A stretch of 64,000 nt of DNA, from contig CAMTWK010000015.1 in assembly GCA_947085425.1 (NCBI GenBank), forward strand, positions 1-64,000, in the 5' to 3' direction. Below, one piece after another: positions 1-8,165 of the stretch. The DNA is from UKL13-2 sp947085425 (GTDB lineage: Bacteria; Pseudomonadota; Gammaproteobacteria; Burkholderiales; Usitatibacteraceae). The notes below the pieces were generated by a model. It was not told the DNA's origin, did not search any database, and was given only the letters and a program-made list of their open reading frames with translations. The translations under genes and the position numbers were made by a program. Numbering within the stretch: the stretch's first letter is position 1; every line of letters begins with the position of its first letter.

Positions 1-12
1 CCGGAGCCTCAA

Positions 13-141
13 ATGAGCAAAGAACTCGACACCATCGAAATGACAATCAGCATCGTTGAAGTTGCCACCGAAGAAGTGACAAAACTCGACGATATCTCCC
101 TTGCCCTAATCGGCGGTGGACAAGCAGCCATTCAGCTTTAA
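13..141 (+). CDS. double-glycine leader peptide, putative exported peptide precursor
   Basis: An ATG frame of 42 codons preceded by GGAG (3-6) at good spacing. The C-terminal half reads KLDDISLALIGGGQAAIQL. Counting back from the last two glycines gives L(-12), D(-11), S(-8), L(-7), I(-4), G(-2), G(-1), close to the class II bacteriocin leader consensus LSxxELxxIxGG cut by C39 peptidases. Cleavage there would release only QAAIQL, very short for a bacteriocin and more like a signalling peptide. The gene converges on the C39/ABC exporter and their 3' ends overlap by four bases. The link to that exporter is inferred from motif and adjacency. Related precursors may lie upstream of the window edge. 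The frame could also be a chance ORF, but SD, motif and neighbour agree. Confidence 0.6.
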   Translation: MSKELDTIEMTISIVEVATEEVTKLDDISLALIGGGQAAIQL

Positions 142-2228
142 TTCGTTGCAAGTTGAACTGTTACCAGCGGGGTTTTTCCTCGACTTAAGGTGCTTTCCCG
201 ATGACTCACCATCACCAGCGTATCTACCCGCGCCTCAACCGCCTCACGAATTAACCCTTCCTGCTCGATATCAACCTGATCCAAGGTCTCATCGAGGATA
301 AGCAGGAGGGGTTGGCGGTACAGCGCGCGAGCCAGCAACACGCGTTGTTTTTGGCCACCGGATAACGAGGATCCCAACGCCCCGACAAAGGTCGAATAAC
401 CCATCGGCATCTTCTCGATGTCTTCATGGATTTGCGCCGCTATTGCGCAGGCTTTGATCTCATCCATGTCGAAATGGTCACCAAAGGCGATTGCGTCGGC
501 GATGGAGCCGACAAACAACTGGTCGTCCTGCATGACCGCCGCTACCAGGGTACGGTAATGGGCCATATCCCAGTCCTTCAAATTGCGGCCATTGACCAAA
601 ATTTGCCCTTCGGTTGGGGTTAATAATCCGAGTAAAACCTTCAAAAGTGTTGTTTTCCCACAACCAGAAGGTCCGACTAGACAAATGTTCTCGCCCGGCT
701 TGATTTCCAAATTAACGTGGCGAAAGGCGAATCCCTCCGGCCCGTAGGCGTAACCCAGATCGGTCGCTTGAATGTGCACCGAAACGTCCGTTGCCGGTGC
801 CACCGAAGCAATATTGGCCATACCGGCTTCCGGCTCGGCCAGCGCAATGTCGGCGATGCGCTCGGCGTGCAGATCCAGCATCCGAAATTCATTCCACTTC
901 TCGATGAGATTATTGACGCGCGTCAAGAATAACAATTTGAAGCCGATGAACGCGTAAAGCATGCCGACTGAAAACTTGCCTTCCATGACCAGAATGGCCG
1001 CCATCCAAATCACAATGACGCTTTCGACACCAAAAATCAGGCCTTGGGCGAGGCGCTGAAAAATGCCGACACTTTGCACTTTGACGTTGGCGTTGATGTG
1101 TTCGACCACCAGGTTTTGGTACGCCACCCGCCGTTCGTTTTCGCGCATATTGAGTTTGATGGCCATCATGCCACGCAGGGTCTCAATAAAATGCGTGGAC
1201 GCCTTGGCTTCGTGGGCGAGCTGTTCGTCGGTGGCATAACGCTGCGGATAATAAAAAAACCAGCGCAACAAGGCATAAAGTACCGCGGCCGCCAATACCA
1301 CCAAGGTCAGTTTCAAACTGTAAAAAGCCATCACGCCAAGTGTGATCAACACCATCACCCCGTCGATAAAGGTCTCAACAAAGGTGGTAGAAAGCGTTTT
1401 TTGGATGGCATCAACACTGCGAAACTTGCCGACAATGTCACCGATGTTGCGTTTTTCAAACCAGCCCAGGGGCAGGCGCAGCAGGTGGTTAAACAACACC
1501 GTCAGTAGCCGCAAGTTGAATCGTGTTGAAACGTACACCCCCACCCAGGCGCGAATAGCGGTCACCGTCACCTGAATGAACACCAACGCGATAAACGCCA
1601 CGCCCAATACCGTCAGAAAATCACGATCACGCCCGACCAACACCCGGTCAACCGTTAGTTGCAAAAAAAACGGCATGGCGATGGCAAAAATCTCAATGGC
1701 AAACGACAGCAATACCAATTGGGCAATTGCACCGCGCAGCCCGGAGCCCACCGACAACAATTGAAAGGCGCCGATTTTGTTGCGCTCATCCTGCTTCTTG
1801 AAGCTCGGTGTCGGCGTGAATTCCATCGCCACACCGGTGTAGTGTTTACCCGCTTCGGCAAAATTAAGCTTGCGAATGCCGCGCCCCGGATCGTGCACCG
1901 TAATGTGCTTGGCTGCGACATTGGTCAGCACCACAAAATGATTCATATCCCAGTGCAAAATCGCCGGCAATTGCAGTTTTGCCAGCGCCGGCATGTCGGC
2001 TTTGACACCACGCGATGCCAGCCCCATGGTCTCCGCAACCTGACTGACCTGTTTGAGCGTAATGCCTTTGAGCGACGGCGACAGGCGCGTGCGCATGGCG
2101 ATCAAATCCGTCTCGTGACCGTGATGGCTGGCGATCATCGCCACACAGGCAATGCCACATTCCGGTGCCTCGGACTGCAAAATCATCGGCACGTGTTTTT
2201 TAAACGCAGAAAATAACCCGGCAAACAT
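138..2228 (-). CDS. peptidase C39 domain ABC transporter (peptide processing and export)
   Basis: A 696-residue PCAT-type exporter. Residues 1-125 form a C39 cysteine protease with the triad visible: C24 in ECGIAC, H97 in WDMNHF, D113 in VHDPGRG, and oxyanion Q18. A six-helix ABC exporter domain fills about 160-450. The ATPase has Walker A GPSGCGKTT at 519-527, signature LSGGQ at 622-626, Walker B LLLILDE at 641-647 and the H-loop histidine at 676. The D-loop reads DQVD rather than the usual SALD. Such proteins cut GG leaders in the cytoplasm and move the peptide across the inner membrane with an HlyD adaptor and outer-membrane channel. The start overlaps the stop of the HlyD gene by one base (TAATG), so the two are coupled. 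The substrate is probably the GG peptide at 13-141. No outer-membrane TolC-like gene is in view. Confidence 0.93.
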   Translation of the reverse strand: MFAGLFSAFKKHVPMILQSEAPECGIACVAMIASHHGHETDLIAMRTRLSPSLKGITLKQVSQVAETMGLASRGVKADMPALAKLQLPAILHWDMNHFVVLTNVAAKHITVHDPGRGIRKLNFAEAGKHYTGVAMEFTPTPSFKKQDERNKIGAFQLLSVGSGLRGAIAQLVLLSFAIEIFAIAMPFFLQLTVDRVLVGRDRDFLTVLGVAFIALVFIQVTVTAIRAWVGVYVSTRFNLRLLTVLFNHLLRLPLGWFEKRNIGDIVGKFRSVDAIQKTLSTTFVETFIDGVMVLITLGVMAFYSLKLTLVVLAAAVLYALLRWFFYYPQRYATDEQLAHEAKASTHFIETLRGMMAIKLNMRENERRVAYQNLVVEHINANVKVQSVGIFQRLAQGLIFGVESVIVIWMAAILVMEGKFSVGMLYAFIGFKLLFLTRVNNLIEKWNEFRMLDLHAERIADIALAEPEAGMANIASVAPATDVSVHIQATDLGYAYGPEGFAFRHVNLEIKPGENICLVGPSGCGKTTLLKVLLGLLTPTEGQILVNGRNLKDWDMAHYRTLVAAVMQDDQLFVGSIADAIAFGDHFDMDEIKACAIAAQIHEDIEKMPMGYSTFVGALGSSLSGGQKQRVLLARALYRQPLLLILDETLDQVDIEQEGLIREAVEARVDTLVMVSHRESTLSRGKTPLVTVQLATN

Positions 2229-3475
2229 TAGAAGCGCCCCCGCAGTTGCATCACCGGCTCAAATAACCACTCAAGCAGGGAGCGTTTTTCCAGAAGAATA
2301 TCGGCATTCACCAACATGCCGGATTTCAAAATGAGCTCCTGGCCGCCCACCCGCACGGTTTGTTTTTCAAGCTGCACAGTCACACGATAAACCGGTTCGC
2401 GAATGGTCAGCGGGCCGATTTTTTCGCCGGTCGACCATACTGCCTGACTGACATCCGTCACCGCGCCACGGTATTGCCCAAAACGCTCGTAAGGAAACGC
2501 CTCATACCGCAGCACCACTTCGCGTCCCTTGGTGATAAAGCCAATGGCGCGCGTCGGCACCAATAATTCCGCCCGCAACATACTGCCCTTGGGCAACACC
2601 GTCGCAAAATTACTGTCTGAGGCAACCGACTGACCAATGCTGACGGCGATATTGGTGACAATGCCATCAATCGGCGCCTGAATAATTGCTTCGCGTTTGG
2701 CATCCTCTTGCACCAGTGATTGTTGCACCTCGGATATTTTTTGTGAAAGTTGATCCGCCTGAGTGCGGGTACGCAACTCCGCCGCCGGCTCATCAAGTTT
2801 TGCGGTCGACATATCCCGTTCGAGTGTGGCGCGGCTGCGTTTGAGCGCCTGTAACTTTAATTCCTGATCGGTGACTTCATCTTGTTTTTGCCGCACCACC
2901 ACGTCCGATACAAACTTTTCCTTGCCCAAATCATCGTAGCGTTTTGCTTGTTCACGGGCCGATGCCAATCGCTGTTCCTGCAATTTGACGTCGCGCTCGA
3001 GCTGAATCATTTCCGTTTTGAGATCAGCCACACGTTTGCGAATCTGCGTGACCTGCTGCACCCCCAGCTCACGGATTTGTGATTGTTCGCGTTCGAGTAA
3101 TTCGCGCCGCTGCCCCAACTCCCCCGCTACCGCCGCTGAAGTAGACTTGGTCTGGCCGGTTGCGCGCTCAAACGAAACCCGCGCCAATGGCATTCCCTTT
3201 GTGACCACATCGCCCTCTTTGACCATCAATTCGGCCACCCGCCCGGAATCTGCGAACATCACTCGTGCAGCACCAACGTCCGAAGCGAGGAATCCCTCCA
3301 CCCGCTCGCGGCGGGTATATTGCCCCCACACCCCCACCACAATAATCAACGCGGCAATGAGTGTGGCCAATAACGTAAACACCCACAATGGCAAAGGGCG
3401 CGCTTCGGTCACTTCACCAAAAAATTTCTCACGCTGCGCGTCTATCGCTTCTTGTCGGAATAGTTGTTTTGTCAT
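2228..3475 (-). CDS. HlyD-family membrane fusion protein
   Basis: A 415-residue periplasmic adaptor for type I or peptide export. A short cytoplasmic N-terminus is followed by one membrane helix at about 30-50. Then come the first half of a lipoyl-like domain (VAELMVKEGDVVTKG), a long charged coiled-coil hairpin at about 125-260, and the returning lipoyl/beta-barrel part (IQAPIDGIVTNIAVSIGQSV). The C-terminal block EPVYRVTVQL...LKSGMLVNADI is typical of bacteriocin-secretion HlyD proteins. It is first in a two-gene unit with the C39 ABC transporter, overlapping by one base, and should bridge that transporter to an outer-membrane channel encoded elsewhere. Its ribosome site is weak. Confidence 0.9.
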   Translation of the reverse strand: MTKQLFRQEAIDAQREKFFGEVTEARPLPLWVFTLLATLIAALIIVVGVWGQYTRRERVEGFLASDVGAARVMFADSGRVAELMVKEGDVVTKGMPLARVSFERATGQTKSTSAAVAGELGQRRELLEREQSQIRELGVQQVTQIRKRVADLKTEMIQLERDVKLQEQRLASAREQAKRYDDLGKEKFVSDVVVRQKQDEVTDQELKLQALKRSRATLERDMSTAKLDEPAAELRTRTQADQLSQKISEVQQSLVQEDAKREAIIQAPIDGIVTNIAVSIGQSVASDSNFATVLPKGSMLRAELLVPTRAIGFITKGREVVLRYEAFPYERFGQYRGAVTDVSQAVWSTGEKIGPLTIREPVYRVTVQLEKQTVRVGGQELILKSGMLVNADILLEKRSLLEWLFEPVMQLRGRF

Positions 3476-3506
3476 TTTTTCGACAGGTTAAAGTCCAAGG
3501 GTTATT

Positions 3507-3728
3507 CTAATCGTTGTTGGTGTCCGCATTCCCAGCAACACTTTGATCGATTAACAATAATTGTTGATGTACATGCCACCGACGGTCGATTAAAGCCGAT
3601 TGCAATTCGGCGATAAAATAGCCCAACAACCACATACCAAAAACACGACTCTCCGGTCCTGTCATGCCACTGTCATATAGCGCTTGTAAACTCAATCCGT
3701 ACCACGAAATCACCCGCAATAACCTCAA
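3507..3728 (-). CDS. small hypothetical protein upstream of the export genes
   Basis: A 73-codon frame (TTG start; an internal ATG at 3665 gives 52 residues) ending 31 bases before the HlyD gene on the same strand. It contains tryptophan, tyrosine and histidine and a moderately hydrophobic stretch (FGMWLLGYFIAEL), so it is not plain low-complexity noise. It looks lower in GC than its neighbours. Against it: no convincing SD, and the Pho box of the divergent pst operon lies inside its 5' end. If real, its place before an export operon would suit a small accessory or immunity protein. No family is recognised. Confidence 0.3.
   Translation of the reverse strand: MRLLRVISWYGLSLQALYDSGMTGPESRVFGMWLLGYFIAELQSALIDRRWHVHQQLLLIDQSVAGNADTNND
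3659..3692 (+). promoter_or_regulatory. Pho box and -10 of the pst operon
   Basis: Two perfect 7-bp repeats CTGTCAT at 3659-3665 and 3670-3676 are separated by four bases, giving the 11-bp period of PhoB sites. A third, degenerate repeat may follow after ATAG. A -10-like TAAACT lies at 3687-3692, ten bases after the box, matching promoters in which PhoB replaces -35 recognition. The pstS start is 85 bases downstream from the second repeat. This predicts induction of pstSCAB by phosphate starvation. Confidence 0.8.
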
Positions 3729-3760
3729 GGATTCGATTTTTTACTCTCGGAGAATCAAGT

Positions 3761-4804
3761 ATGAAACGCAAAAAATTTATGGCGGGTCTTCTTGCCGGTA
3801 TCGGAATGACACTGACATTGTCCGCCGAAGCAGTCGATATTACCGGTGCCGGCGCAACATTTCCATTTCCGATTTATGCGAAGTGGGCCGAAGATTACAA
3901 AAGAGCGACCGGCACCAATATGAACTATCAGTCAATCGGCTCCGGCGCCGGCATTCGCCAAATTCAAGCCAGGACAGTTGACTTTGGTGCCTCCGATATG
4001 CCGCTCACAAAAGAGCAGCTCGATAAAGATGGGATGATCCAGTTTCCGGCGATCATCGGTGGCGTGGTTCCGGTGGTCAATATTGAAGGCGTCGCGCCTG
4101 GCGCAATGAAGCTGACCGGGCCTGTTGTTGCCGACATCTACCTTGGAAAAATCAAGGTTTGGAATGATCCAGCCATTACCGCGCTGAACCCCACCCTCAA
4201 GCTATCGGCCGATCCGATTACGGTCGTTCGCCGCTCAGATGGTTCAGGTACGACGTTTCTGTTTGTGGATTACTTGGCAAAAGTCAGCCCGGAATGGAAA
4301 GCCAAGGTTGGCGTGGGCACGGCCGTTTCATGGCCGGTAGGCGTTGGCGGCAAGGGCAACGAAGGGGTATCTGCGTACGTGCAACGCATTAAAGGCTCGA
4401 TTGGTTACGTAGAGTACGCGTATGCCAAGAAAAACAAAATGGCACACACGCAACTGCGAAACCAGGCCGGAAATTTTGTGCAGCCGGATGACATGACGTT
4501 TCAAGCGGCTGCCGCCAATGGTGATTGGGCAAAAGCACCCGGCATGTTTCTCGTGCTGACGGACCAACCAGGCAAGGACAGCTTTCCGATCACTGGCGCA
4601 TCATTCATCATCATGTACAAGGTACAGGCAAGCGCCGAAAAAGGTCTCGCGGTCATGAGGTTTTTTGACTGGGCCTTTACCAATGGTGACAAGGCAGCGA
4701 CCGAGATGGAATATGTGCCAATGCCGGCAGCGGTTAAAGCGCAAATTCGGGCGATGTGGAAAACCGACATCAAGGGGCCGACCGGCAGCGCCATCTGGAA
4801 ATAA
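3761..4804 (+). CDS. pstS: phosphate ABC transporter, periplasmic phosphate-binding protein
   Basis: A 347-residue protein with an N-terminal signal peptide (KRKK, a hydrophobic stretch, cleavage likely after SAEA near residue 24). Mature motifs are those of PstS: ITGAGATFPFPIY, GSGAGIRQI, DFGASDMPL and RSDGSGTTFLF, which line the phosphate pocket. It captures inorganic phosphate in the periplasm and hands it to PstCA. The start has a clear SD (GGAG, 9 bases upstream). It is first of pstS-pstC-pstA-pstB and lies behind a Pho box. A hairpin between pstS and pstC may keep the binding protein more abundant than the membrane parts. Confidence 0.97.
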   Translation: MKRKKFMAGLLAGIGMTLTLSAEAVDITGAGATFPFPIYAKWAEDYKRATGTNMNYQSIGSGAGIRQIQARTVDFGASDMPLTKEQLDKDGMIQFPAIIGGVVPVVNIEGVAPGAMKLTGPVVADIYLGKIKVWNDPAITALNPTLKLSADPITVVRRSDGSGTTFLFVDYLAKVSPEWKAKVGVGTAVSWPVGVGGKGNEGVSAYVQRIKGSIGYVEYAYAKKNKMAHTQLRNQAGNFVQPDDMTFQAAAANGDWAKAPGMFLVLTDQPGKDSFPITGASFIIMYKVQASAEKGLAVMRFFDWAFTNGDKAATEMEYVPMPAAVKAQIRAMWKTDIKGPTGSAIWK

Positions 4805-4823
4805 ATACCTGTCCGCTTACATC

Positions 4824-4855
4824 GGCCGCGTCGCCATCATGGTGCGCGGCCATTT
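4824..4855 (+). terminator. hairpin between pstS and pstC, possible attenuator
   Basis: A 7-bp GC-only stem (GGCCGCG 4824-4830 with CGCGGCC 4845-4851) lies 20 bases after the pstS stop and is followed by ATTTT. The T run is short, so it would be a partial terminator or an mRNA-stabilising stem giving more pstS than pstCAB. Confidence 0.4.
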
Positions 4856-4995
4856 TGCGATTCGGCGGTCCTTAAATCACCTCGGGCGCACGCAGAAAGC
4901 GCACGTTAAAATAACCACACGCCAAGAGTTTGGATAAAAAATCCGGCACCCTCATCACGCGCATCACGTAAATCACGCACCAGAAAGAAACAACC

Positions 4996-5970
4996 GTGTC
5001 AAAAGAAGAACAACAACTGAAGCTCGCCAAACGCGCCGCCGGCCAACGTATTCAGGACGCCATCTTTCGCAAGATGACGCTGGCGTTTGCGCTGTTTGTG
5101 TTGTTGTTGCTGGGCGCCATCATCGGCTCGTTGTTGTGGGGCTCCCTGCCGGTGTTCGAATCCTATGGTCTGGGCTTTTTCACCAGCACTGCATGGAACC
5201 CGGTGACCGAAGAGTTTGGTGCAGCCAACGCCATTTATGGCACGGTGGTGACCTCCCTGATTGCGCTTCTGATCGCACTGCCGGTCAGCCTTGGTATCGC
5301 CATTTTCCTCACGGAGCTTTGTCCCAATTGGCTAAAACGCCCGTTGGGAACCGCCGTTGAATTGTTGGCGGCCATTCCATCGATTATTTACGGTATGTGG
5401 GGTCTGTTTGTTTTTGCGCCGTTATTTGCCGAATATGTTCAGCCGCTGCTGACCAAATACCTGGGCGACGTGCCGTATATCGGCGCACTGTTCCAGGGCG
5501 CGCCGATGGGTATTGGTATGTTAACCGCCGGCATTATTCTGGCGATCATGGTGATCCCGTTTATTGCCTCGGTCATGCGCGATGTGTTTGAAATTGTGCC
5601 GAGCGTGTTGAAAGAATCCGCTTATGGATTGGGTGCCACCACCTGGGAAGTGGTGCGCAATATTGTTTTACCCTATACCAAGGCCGGAGTGGTCGGCGGC
5701 ACCATGCTGGGCCTGGGGCGGGCACTCGGCGAAACCATGGCGGTGACCTTTGTCATTGGCAATACCCCCAAGATCGCCGCGTCACTGTATGAGCCGGGCG
5801 CGTCCATCGCCTCCACCATCGCCAACGAATTTGCCGAGGCGAGTCCGGGTGGACATGTTTCCGCATTGATCGCAGTGGGATTGATTCTGTTTGTGATTAC
5901 GTTTGTGGTGCTGGCGCTGGCCAAGTTGATGTTAATGCAACTTTCCAAGGGTGAAGGGGCGCGCACATGA
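4996..5970 (+). CDS. pstC: phosphate ABC transporter permease PstC
   Basis: A 324-residue inner-membrane permease with a basic cytoplasmic N-terminus and about six membrane helices, the first at about 30-55. It contains the binding-protein-dependent permease EAA loop (ESAYGLGATTWEVVRNIVLP) and the PstC hallmark GRALGETMAVTFVIGN. It forms the heterodimeric phosphate channel with PstA. Translation starts at GTG after AGAAAG. Its last four bases overlap the pstA start (ATGA), so the two are coupled. Confidence 0.97.
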   Translation: MSKEEQQLKLAKRAAGQRIQDAIFRKMTLAFALFVLLLLGAIIGSLLWGSLPVFESYGLGFFTSTAWNPVTEEFGAANAIYGTVVTSLIALLIALPVSLGIAIFLTELCPNWLKRPLGTAVELLAAIPSIIYGMWGLFVFAPLFAEYVQPLLTKYLGDVPYIGALFQGAPMGIGMLTAGIILAIMVIPFIASVMRDVFEIVPSVLKESAYGLGATTWEVVRNIVLPYTKAGVVGGTMLGLGRALGETMAVTFVIGNTPKIAASLYEPGASIASTIANEFAEASPGGHVSALIAVGLILFVITFVVLALAKLMLMQLSKGEGART

Positions 5971-6812
5971 CCACACGGGCCATTTATCAACGACGTTTGT
6001 TTGTCAATCGACTGGCGCTGGGTCTGGCGATGACCGCGATGGCCTTTGGCATGGCATTTTTATTGTGGATCCTGACGGTACTTTTAATCAAAGGCATTGG
6101 CGGCATAAACCTGGCGGTCTTTACGCAAACCACACCGCCACCGGGTAGCGTAGGCGGATTGGCTAATGCCATATTCGGCAGCCTTGTGATGGTCAGCATC
6201 GGCACCTTGATCGCCACACCCATCGGCATTTTTGCAGGCATTTATTTGGCCGAATTTGGCAGCCGTGGCTGGGTGGCGCCGACCACCCGGTTTGTCAATG
6301 ATATTTTGTTGTCGGCCCCATCGATCATCATCGGACTGTTCATCTACACCGTGTATGTTGCGCAGGTTAAACACTTCTCCGCCTGGGCGGGTGCATTGGC
6401 GTTGGCCATTATTGCCATTCCGGTGGTGGTGCGAACCACGGAAACCATGTTGATGTTGGTGCCGGCAAGTATGCGCGAAGCGGCGGCGGCGCTGGGTGCA
6501 CCACAATGGAAAATTGTCACCATGATCGCCCTGCGGGCGGTGCGCAGCGGGGTCATCACCGGCATCTTGCTGGCGTTGGCACGCATCAGCGGCGAAACCG
6601 CACCGCTGTTATTCACCGCACTGAATAATCAATTTTGGTCGTCCGATCTGAACGCACCGATTGCCAATTTGCCGGTGGTGATTTATCAATTTGCATTAAG
6701 TCCGTTTGAAAATTGGGTCGCCTTGGCGTGGGCCGGTGCCATGTTGATCACCTTTACCGTACTGGCCATTAATATCATCACCCGCGTGGTGTTCCGCCAG
6801 CGTTCCAACTAA
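5967..6812 (+). CDS. pstA: phosphate ABC transporter permease PstA
   Basis: A 281-residue inner-membrane partner of PstC with six predicted helices. Family motifs include GIYLAEFG, LSAPSIIIGLFIY, REAAAALGAPQWKIV (EAA loop facing the ATPase) and ARISGETAPLLFTA. The start overlaps the pstC stop by four bases, and pstB follows 13 bases after its stop. Its length is normal for the family. Confidence 0.97.
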   Translation: MTTRAIYQRRLFVNRLALGLAMTAMAFGMAFLLWILTVLLIKGIGGINLAVFTQTTPPPGSVGGLANAIFGSLVMVSIGTLIATPIGIFAGIYLAEFGSRGWVAPTTRFVNDILLSAPSIIIGLFIYTVYVAQVKHFSAWAGALALAIIAIPVVVRTTETMLMLVPASMREAAAALGAPQWKIVTMIALRAVRSGVITGILLALARISGETAPLLFTALNNQFWSSDLNAPIANLPVVIYQFALSPFENWVALAWAGAMLITFTVLAINIITRVVFRQRSN

Positions 6813-6825
6813 TTTTAAGAAACCT

Positions 6826-7632
6826 ATGAATGCCGTCGCCCCCTACACCGAACCCAACCGAAATACACCTGACACGGCGGTGCCGAAAATTTCCGTGAAG
6901 AATTTGAATTTTTTCTACGGCGGCTTTCAAGGTTTGAAAGATATCAACCTTGATATATTGGATCGGCGCATCACCGCTTTTATCGGTCCGTCCGGTTGCG
7001 GTAAATCGACCCTGCTGCGCACCCTCAATCGGATGTACGATCTTTATCCGGGGCAGCGCGCGGAAGGCGAAATCTTGATGAATGGCCGCAACATTCTCGA
7101 CAAGTCACAGGACGTCAATTTATTGCGCGCAAAGGTTGGCATGGTGTTTCAAAAACCAACACCCTTCCCGATGTCTATTTATGACAACATTGCCTTTGGT
7201 GTGAAGTTGTACGAATCACTGACCCGCGCCGAGATGGACGAACGGGTGGAATGGGCGCTGAACAAGGCGGCGATTTGGGGCGAGGTGAAAGACAAACTCA
7301 AACAAAGTGGTCTGTCACTCTCCGGCGGCCAGCAACAGCGCTTGTGTATCGCGCGCGCGGTGTCGGTTAAACCGGAAGTGGTGTTGCTCGATGAGCCAAC
7401 GTCTGCGCTTGATCCGATTTCGACGGCCAAAATCGAAGAGTTATTACACGAACTCAAAACCGATTACACCATTGCCATTGTCACCCACAATATGCAGCAG
7501 GCGGCGCGGGTGTCGGATTACACCGCCTATATGTATCTGGGCGACCTGGTGGAGTACGGCATTACCGATGAGTTGTTTATCAAGCCGCGCAAAAAGGAAA
7601 CCGAAGATTACATTACCGGCCGCTTCGGCTAA
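6826..7632 (+). CDS. pstB: phosphate ABC transporter ATP-binding protein PstB
   Basis: A 268-residue ATPase that powers phosphate uptake through PstCA. It shows Walker A GPSGCGKST (54-62), signature LSGGQQQR (from about 165), Walker B VVLLDEPTSALD (about 184-195) and the H-loop in VTHNMQQAARVSDYTAYM, which is PstB-specific wording. It is last in the operon. No phoU follows, which is unusual because phoU is often the fifth gene. Downstream lie a mobile element and the convergent glmM. Confidence 0.98.
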   Translation: MNAVAPYTEPNRNTPDTAVPKISVKNLNFFYGGFQGLKDINLDILDRRITAFIGPSGCGKSTLLRTLNRMYDLYPGQRAEGEILMNGRNILDKSQDVNLLRAKVGMVFQKPTPFPMSIYDNIAFGVKLYESLTRAEMDERVEWALNKAAIWGEVKDKLKQSGLSLSGGQQQRLCIARAVSVKPEVVLLDEPTSALDPISTAKIEELLHELKTDYTIAIVTHNMQQAARVSDYTAYMYLGDLVEYGITDELFIKPRKKETEDYITGRFG

Positions 7633-7673
7633 GTTCCACAACTATTGCGACTGACGGATTTCTCGCAATCTAG

Positions 7674-7912
7674 CCTGCATATTTCACGGGGACGCACTCG
7701 AGAGTGGGTGGATGGGCGAGTGATTTTTTGCTCGACTGACCGAGTAATATCAAAATATTACGAGGGAAGAGAGCGGAAAAGCGCTGCTCAGCCGGCCGCT
7801 ATCGAATGCGTAGGCCATCAACCTTACGAGGTACAGTTTGGATTTGCAGAATTTATAGGTCGCCAAGAATGAAAAACGTATGTAAGACGGGCCGACCCGT
7901 GAAATATGCAGG
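7674..7912 (-). mobile_element. MITE-like element, copy 1 (239 bp)
   Basis: Perfect 17-bp terminal inverted repeats (CCTGCATATTTCACGGG at 7674-7690, its complement at 7896-7912) are flanked on both sides by CTAG (7670-7673, 7913-7916), which could be a 4-bp target duplication. The interior has no convincing gene. Read on the minus strand it shares long blocks with copies 2 and 3, including a core CCAAACTGTAC...GGTTGATGGCCTAC. It is the longest of three copies in this window and sits in the pstB/glmM convergent gap. CCTG ends and a 4-bp duplication resemble, from memory, IS1380-family termini, so it may be moved in trans by such a transposase. Confidence 0.8.
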
Positions 7913-7955
7913 CTAGTGAAGTGTTTCATTCTGTTTGGAACGAATTAAAGTACGT

Positions 7956-8040
7956 AACCACAGATAACTACAGATAAACACAGATGAACTCGGATAAAAC
8001 CAGACGATCTAACTGTGTTCATCTGTGTTTATCTGTGGTT
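7956..8040. repeat. palindromic CACAGAT-type repeat
   Basis: The right arm 8017-8040 (24 bases) is the exact complement of the left arm 7956-7989 apart from a 10-base insertion in the left arm. Both arms are built from a degenerate direct repeat of about ten bases (CAGATAAACA-like). The loop is 27 bases. The same kind of AC-rich palindrome occurs dispersed in many bacterial genomes as far as I recall. Lying between convergent pstB and glmM, it could also serve as a weak bidirectional barrier, but it lacks a GC-rich stem and T run. Confidence 0.75.
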
Positions 8041-8116
8041 AATGCCTTTTTTACACAATTATTAAGTCGCATTAATTGCGAAGCACTACACTGATACGAG
8101 ATAACACCATATTCAA

Positions 8117-8152
8117 CGCGCTGTTTGGAGCAAAATATCCTCAAACAGCGCG
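8117..8152 (-). terminator. hairpin after glmM, possible terminator
   Basis: An 11-bp perfect stem (CGCGCTGTTTG 8117-8127 with CAAACAGCGCG 8142-8152) begins 14 bases beyond the glmM stop. On the minus strand it is followed by a mixed TTGAATATGG rather than a run of T, so termination strength is uncertain. Confidence 0.45.
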
Positions 8153-8165
8153 TGGTTATTGATGT

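Noticed and set aside
7645..7872. 75-codon open frame inside MITE copy 1
   Set aside because: It begins outside the element, runs through repeat sequence shared with non-coding copies and has no ribosome site or family-like protein.
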